From: Nephromyces sp. MM_2019
Lineage: Eukaryota; Apicomplexa; Aconoidasida; Nephromycida
Length of the DNA: 37,182 nt
Reading direction: 5' to 3'
Assembly: GCA_015657535.1 (NCBI GenBank)
Contig: JADHZB010001754.1
Span: 4,354 to 41,535, forward strand
Below the pieces are notes generated by a model. It made no database searches. It saw nothing but the letters and a program-made list of their open reading frames with translations, and was not told where the DNA came from. Numbering within the stretch: the first letter of the stretch is position 1; each line of letters begins with the position of its first letter. A program made the translations under genes and the position numbers. This document shows positions 33,101 to 37,182 of this stretch, one piece after another.

Positions 33101-35542
33101 TTGGTGGATGATTTGAATATGTTAGGGAAGAGGGGGGGTGGGAGGGTACCAGGCTCTTTTGGAATTGCTCAGGGGGGGGTTCCTGGGCAACTAGAATCAA
33201 CATCGTCTGCTGGCGACTACGGCAGCCCCCCCTCCTCTCAATCCCTGCTACAACCATCATCTCCAGCTTCGTATGCTGCGATTACCCTCTCTCTTGAAGA
33301 TGGCTGGAGCAATCTCTATAGGCTGTATGTAAGGCTAGCATACGCTTTAGAGGTGTTAAAGGACTGCCTTGAGCTCCCTGGAAAAGGCTTCTTAGGGAGT
33401 GGGATTCCCCAACCTTACGAAGGTGGTGGTGATGGTGCACAGATTTCATCATCTATGCTAGCAGCATCAAGTTCTCAGTATGCTGCCAAAGTTTCTCTCT
33501 CCACCGAATCTCTATCTCCTAGCTTTTCTAGCTTCACAAACCCACCACAATCACCGTCTTTCTTGGATAAGAATGAAGATAATTTTGCACGCCTCTCTGA
33601 GCAGGCTAGGCAGTTTTCTGCCGAATTTTTGCTCTACCAGCAAGACTATTCTGGTAATAGTAATTCTGAAGAGCTTTCAAAGAATGAGGGAGAGAAAAAC
33701 TATCGCCACACACCGACATACACACCAGAGGAACTTCAATCTCTTCCAACAGCAAAACACCCCATTGAAGATCTTATGTCTTCACTCTACAATCTTTCTA
33801 TGCTCATCTTCTTCAATTTTCCCATGTTAAAAGATGAAGAGGAGCTCGAAGATGAGAGAGGAGATTTAAACGCCTTCAACACTTCTATCTCATCAAAGAG
33901 GGTGGGGCTCTACGGCTTTCTCCCTGTGAAGCTCATCTTCCAGGCCGTAAAGGGCGCCTCTTCTAGCAGCTCTTTGAAGTGCGATGTATTCGCGGGTGAA
34001 GCCTATGAAACTGGGAGAGGAAACACCCACATAAATCCTTCGTTTGGAGCCCTAGCTCTTCACTGCTTGCTGATTTGCACACAGCTCTCAGATCTGAGTG
34101 AGAGCTCACTATCGTATTCCAGCAAATTGCTCAATTCCTACCTACAGGTTTATTTAGATATGAATCACGGCTCTCCACAATCGGTTTCTTGGGCAGTAAG
34201 AAACCTGGAAAACCCAAAATCAATGGATTTCTGCAGTTTTTCCCGCTTCTCTCCCCTCATCTTGATACAGGCTGAGAATATCAAAGCCTTTTCAAAGCTC
34301 TTCTTCGCTAGTTCGTGCAAGTCTTTTACTTTTGAGGCTCTTTTCTCGGAATCAATCGCAGTCTATACTCAGTCTTCTAGACTAGGATCAGCTTTAAAGG
34401 GTGTGAAAGGGAATCGAAGCAGCCTCTCTAAAGGAGGCTTGATCGAGGCCAATCGAGGCTTCTCACCCCCCTCTGGCGGGTTGATGGAAGCGACACCCGG
34501 CCCTTCTCCCTCATCGCCATCACACACACACCAGAGTCCCCAGGATTCCGCCCAGCTGCTTCATTACAGAGAAATCTTCCAGATCATTCTTCAGCCTCTA
34601 AATAGAGTTCTCGCTCTCTTCTCCTTCAAAGAGCCAGAGATTCCGATCAACAGGCTGCAGCTACTGTTTCCAGCGATTGAGGTGATTCGAGTGACTATGA
34701 AGGTGTTGCTTATGGATATGTATGTGAAATACTTTCAACTTGAAGATGTTTTCCTTCAGTTAGACTGGAGGAGTGCTCTTTGCTTGGCTATCAAGTCTTT
34801 AAGGGGCTCAGATGATAGGCTAATCAACGCTGCTTTGAAGACGATATTCTTCTTTGCAAAGGTAGAGCCGATCTCCTCGATTGGAGAAGGTGCATATTCA
34901 AGTGGTGGTAATGCGAGAGGAGCAAGCACACACACGGCACATGCGGGTTTTTTGCCTGGGGGATCTACCAGAAGCTCTAAGGTGGGAGAGTCTAGTCATC
35001 TTCAAGATGAAAAGAACGCACATAATGTCGGAATTGAGGCGTTTTCTCGCAAATTTCCTCGCTTTCTATTGGCTAACATGTCGCTGCTTGTTGAGCACAT
35101 CTTTACTTACATTAGCCACTGGAGCCCTCGGATGATTCACACACTTTATAAGCTCTTTAGGCACCTTGTTAACAACCCCACATACTCTCAGCCTTTCCTC
35201 ATGTACTGTGAGATGTTTCTAGTTAGCCACAACCCTGAAGCTTCTACTGCTTCTTCTGATGGGAAGGGGGGGGCTGCTTCTTTCTCTGAGAGTGGTGGTG
35301 GGCTGGCAACCTCGGCGTCTGTGTGGAGTGCTGTGTGTGCGAGCGGCTCACAGATTGGCACGCGCAACAGCAGGAAGTCTATCCATCAGTCTACTACTCT
35401 GGAGCAGCGAAGTGCTATCTGGAAGTGTGTGTGTAGCCTGAAGGACAGTCGATTGCACCCGTTTCTTAAGGATCTCTGGCTGATTGGGATGGAGGGCACT
35501 GATGCAGATGATGTTTTGATGCCCTACTTGTTGCAGATATGA
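30164..35542 (+). CDS. Importin-beta family nuclear transport receptor (transportin-3/importin-13-like)
   Basis: A single exon of 1792 codons begins MSASRRYTQQDAIQVVQEL at the first in-frame ATG; the open frame further upstream lacks ATG. Residues about 10-105 fit an importin-beta N-terminal domain: an ELRTCLYTLYHSPSPAEKNEA helix, a SWGVSQQLL helix, then MMGAQTLLWKIR and EEYLRFLFNEFI. This pattern is closest in my memory to the Mtr10/transportin-3/importin-13 group. The rest is Leu-rich helical sequence compatible with HEAT repeats and ends with LANMSLLVEHIFTYISHW, TLYKLFRHLVNN and a LIGMEGTDADDVLMPYLLQI tail. Family members carry cargo through nuclear pores under Ran-GTP control. Typical length is 920-1000 aa, so this protein is nearly twice as long. 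Ser/Gly/Pro-rich inserts (about residues 980-1045 and 1415-1465) account for part of the excess. Placement within the family is tentative. Confidence 0.82.
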   Translation: MSASRRYTQQDAIQVVQELRTCLYTLYHSPSPAEKNEANLRLIDYQNSSASWGVSQQLLLLSSEPILQMMGAQTLLWKIRCHADILSLQEKEEYLRFLFNEFIQSQHLEGFNNTLKSRGDPSLCVSLDRADGGINPATSNTPLNFELLASITHKIAESVCCTFFYIIEEKSSLSSRNLQNNTDSSSSTLFPSSSSSGAETGKISTHRLSNPRKDEGEDQPANLLLDLLAIGSQENFLAYQRGAFLGDNGYESGMCAVNEGIPPSSMPVPLLSEGSFFSLKKLLILNALALFPEYLEKLINPNSGADWRRSAQYGVCKEASASVYVFVLECLKLTVDGLINGLKGGDLSSFAHASSGNSTTNNITAAASAEVEYKNLLLKIVSHYRDLCFQLLKKWLNYFEDIAIFFEASTMGRTPFLPEELIAYLGNSHALMELLELFIEEVGSRRGIWSIEESQVDSFFRENILNVASLRGEQQLLLGILTQTTRYAERMNDLHRLTLEVEGGKAILTHESLFTELESTQGEASDVVDAAYFLGNQGFITPSRIAKELSVMRRWQLMPLNALLKHFPHALLQETPEAAPIRRFFFALLQFHPFTSSACFPFFSNLHEVQREIMLPKSFVIEIQRVFEHSLLANLLKMGRRDSIYWQAMQEDGASVALKGSESQQSAAEEGEIVEKWLDYLQDARQAFLDYYFILDYCDAPETQGTTYYSLHLLLEHSVRVVEDSSRSFVFIAEVVICFFAELLESDEYMSLDSLDTLKVLYQFYQMIRSQNTHSNTVGSPLYSQKKLLFLNKQLCFLIRSCSEKRLRNTYGSSYHCALITRKSPFPDFVVNHFFYSFEILFLMYPIAPDMASETSLCLAQSFLRVSDLFNGKNLGSEAQSLVSSLLSDAVRFAQLIVEDGSFKEANIAEGRGFLDFNPSSDGMMLAALAYLSTALSMDFSSAFMSCYSETRKRLVVYSSHLRREMKASEPEKSVGGGILVDDLNMLGKRGGGRVPGSFGIAQGGVPGQLESTSSAGDYGSPPSSQSLLQPSSPASYAAITLSLEDGWSNLYRLYVRLAYALEVLKDCLELPGKGFLGSGIPQPYEGGGDGAQISSSMLAASSSQYAAKVSLSTESLSPSFSSFTNPPQSPSFLDKNEDNFARLSEQARQFSAEFLLYQQDYSGNSNSEELSKNEGEKNYRHTPTYTPEELQSLPTAKHPIEDLMSSLYNLSMLIFFNFPMLKDEEELEDERGDLNAFNTSISSKRVGLYGFLPVKLIFQAVKGASSSSSLKCDVFAGEAYETGRGNTHINPSFGALALHCLLICTQLSDLSESSLSYSSKLLNSYLQVYLDMNHGSPQSVSWAVRNLENPKSMDFCSFSRFSPLILIQAENIKAFSKLFFASSCKSFTFEALFSESIAVYTQSSRLGSALKGVKGNRSSLSKGGLIEANRGFSPPSGGLMEATPGPSPSSPSHTHQSPQDSAQLLHYREIFQIILQPLNRVLALFSFKEPEIPINRLQLLFPAIEVIRVTMKVLLMDMYVKYFQLEDVFLQLDWRSALCLAIKSLRGSDDRLINAALKTIFFFAKVEPISSIGEGAYSSGGNARGASTHTAHAGFLPGGSTRSSKVGESSHLQDEKNAHNVGIEAFSRKFPRFLLANMSLLVEHIFTYISHWSPRMIHTLYKLFRHLVNNPTYSQPFLMYCEMFLVSHNPEASTASSDGKGGAASFSESGGGLATSASVWSAVCASGSQIGTRNSRKSIHQSTTLEQRSAIWKCVCSLKDSRLHPFLKDLWLIGMEGTDADDVLMPYLLQI

Positions 35543-35559
35543 GGTGGGGGGGGTGGGGA

Positions 35560-35825
35560 GGTTTTGGTGTGTGTATTTTTGTGTTATTATAGCATGAGTA
35601 TGAGAGTATGTGTATGAAGGGGTGTGTATGAGAGTGCATGTGTAATGGTGTAGGTGTATGAGAGTGTGTGTGTAAGAATGTGTGTGTGAGAGTACGCATG
35701 AGAGCATGAGTGTGAGAATTTGTGTAAGAGTATGCATTTGGGTGTATGTGGGTGTGTAGTGGTATGTGTGTGAGAATAAATGTGTAAGAGCACGTGTACA
35801 TGCGTGTGTATCTGTGTGTGTTCGA
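35560..35825. repeat. Degenerate TG-rich tract after the importin stop
   Basis: It is composed of tgtgtg, gtatgagag and tgtgtaaga words in irregular order, starting about 20 bases after the stop codon. The transcribed strand orientation (TG on the sense strand) is the same as in the flank of the gene at 1341-2851. Confidence 0.85.
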
Positions 35826-36802
35826 GACTATTATTGACTATTATGCATACTTTTTCCAGCATCTTTTTTTAGAGAAACATACTCAGTTTTGGATGAGCTT
35901 TTGTGTGTACGCTTTTTTTTCCTCCTCTTTTGCTGGCAGTCGCTGAAATCTGATCAATATAAGGAAAAAGGCGATGAAATTCCTCTGTTTTATCATTTTG
36001 ATGTTTTCTATGAAGAAGAGGAAGGAAACGTATTTAAATTATACTCTCGACGCTAGTCTGCTATAGACGCAGATGATGAACTTATCGCATTTTCTTCTTC
36101 GTCTTCAAGGCTTATCTCATTCGCTTAGAAGCTTTGCTTAGCTGCCAGCTCTTGCTCTTCTCAAGAGAGTCATTAAAGATGTCTACGTAATTATCAGAGA
36201 TGTTTGGGGGCTTTTATGTTAGTGTGGGGATGTTTGTGTATGTCTTCAGGTTATTATTATGTGTGTGTGTGTACTTTTCAGTTTATGTGTGCACGCTAAT
36301 TTTAGTGTGTGTGTTTTCCCTCAGCGCGTGTAGTCACATCCTGATAAAGCTATAGCTAAGCATTCAAAGATCCAGATGAGCGACTGGTTCAGGGTGTATA
36401 TTTAGTCGCTAGTGTGTGAAAAAGATGCAGCTTCTTCACTATATAGAGGAAAGCATTGGTGTATGTACACTCTAAGCTTTTGAAGATTTTCCTCAAATTT
36501 TTTGATGTTCGACTTTTGAGGAAATCGTATAGCCTATCAGAGAACGTTTGACAGTAACTCAACCATCTCAACTCTTCGAGCAAAGTTTATCCTTCGAAGC
36601 TTCACTCTCCTTGCTTGCTGTTTCTCAGAGCACACACACAGACTCAAACACATGCACACGTAGATGTACGCAGAAGCGCGCAGAAAGACGCGCAAACACG
36701 CACACACAGGCACGCAGACGGACGCAGAAACGCGCACACACAAGTCAGTACTTTGGTAAGATGTGGATTTGCATCTCACATAGCCCTAAAACACACATAT
36801 AT

Positions 36803-36880
36803 ACTGGGAATGTGTTGATCGCGTTTAACTTCACCCCCATGCACAAACACTGGGAATGTTTTGATTGCGTTGAGCTTGAG
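36803..36880. repeat. 46-bp direct repeat, two copies
   Basis: actgggaatgtgttgatcgc and its diverged partner start at 36803 and 36849. Similarity fades after about 30 bases. No function is evident. Confidence 0.75.
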
Positions 36881-37086
36881 CCGCAAAGCACGCACGCACA
36901 CAGGCACACACTGAAAGGTCTCTAACGATCTACCCTGCTTCATTAGATATTCGCCTGAAAAACTGTTTCCAGCTCTTTGGAGCATTGAATAACTCAGGGC
37001 CTCCCATCTGTGGTAGCACCTAAAGGAAGTAGAATCACATGTGTTATTGTGTGTGTGTGTGTGAGTGTGTGCGTGTGTTTTTGTGT

Positions 37087-37182
37087 GTGCGTATGTGTGT
37101 CTCTGCATGTGTGGTTATGTGTGTGTGCGTATGTGTGTCTCTGCATGTGTGGTTATGTGTGTGTGCGTATGTGTGTCTCTGC
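37087..37182. repeat. 38-bp tandem repeat running off the window end
   Basis: Units containing gcgtatgtgtgtctctgcat and gtggttatg begin near 37089, 37127 and 37165 with an exact 38-bp period and no visible substitutions. The array continues beyond the window. A (TG)n tract at 37050-37086 precedes it. Confidence 0.92.

Larger units (their letters stand above)
35543..37182. other. 3' flank of the importin gene, no supported gene
   Basis: A degenerate TG-rich tract with repeated 'gtatgagagt' words fills about 35560-35825 and contains an AATAAA near 35776, a possible polyadenylation signal. Unique sequence then runs to about 36620, followed by CA-rich sequence (36630-36750) and two tandem repeats listed separately. 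A minus-strand open frame at 36389-36583 lacks an ATG and is not supported. Confidence 0.55.

Noticed and set aside
36389..36583. Minus-strand open frame reading LYDFLKSRTSKNLRKIFKSL
   Set aside because: It looks mildly protein-like but has no ATG, no clear acceptor or donor, and no partner exon.
1..37182. CRISPR array, operon or prokaryotic mobile element
   Set aside because: The repeats are simple or minisatellite type without unique equal-length spacers, and the genes are spliced and eukaryotic.

Overview
The window is nuclear DNA from a eukaryote. Three genes carry GT-AG introns whose phases match across every junction I tested, and the conserved products are strictly eukaryotic: a SIAH-type ubiquitin ligase, DNA polymerase alpha subunit B, an importin-beta family receptor and CCT-theta. 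Long Ser-rich or low-complexity segments sit inside or in front of conserved domains, and noncoding DNA is saturated with TG/CA repeats. This fits a protist, possibly an alveolate, but the species cannot be fixed from the sequence alone.

Layout. 1-3.5 kb: TG/CA repeats, a minisatellite, a possible small minus-strand ORF, and three plus-strand exons of an unidentified gene. 3.5-8 kb: largely empty, with a strong foldback near 5.0 kb and one cryptic exon-like ORF near 6.0 kb. 8.0-13.0 kb: an AT-rich block nearly free of TG/CA repeats. It contains what I read as two tandem, frameshifted remnants of a CCT-theta (CCT8) chaperonin gene, both on the plus strand. 14.1-19.6 kb: a three-exon SIAH-like RING ligase with a ~660-residue N-terminal extension. 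Its last intron holds a 22-bp minisatellite that broke the assembly (50 N). 19.6-22.5 kb: convergent intergenic region. 22.5-28.1 kb: a five-exon minus-strand POLA2 gene (predicted 607 aa), whose introns are filled with different minisatellites. 28.1-30.2 kb: head-to-head intergenic region. 30.2-35.5 kb: a single-exon importin-beta family gene (1792 aa). 35.5-37.2 kb: TG/CA-rich flank.

The genes are not an operon. They are housekeeping functions (replication priming, nuclear transport, ubiquitination) in ordinary eukaryotic arrangement. The most notable items are the reconstructed spliced gene models, which simple ORF calling hides, the decayed tandem CCT8 pair, and the dense intronic minisatellites. 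I saw no mobile-element protein, CRISPR array or convincing tRNA/rRNA gene.
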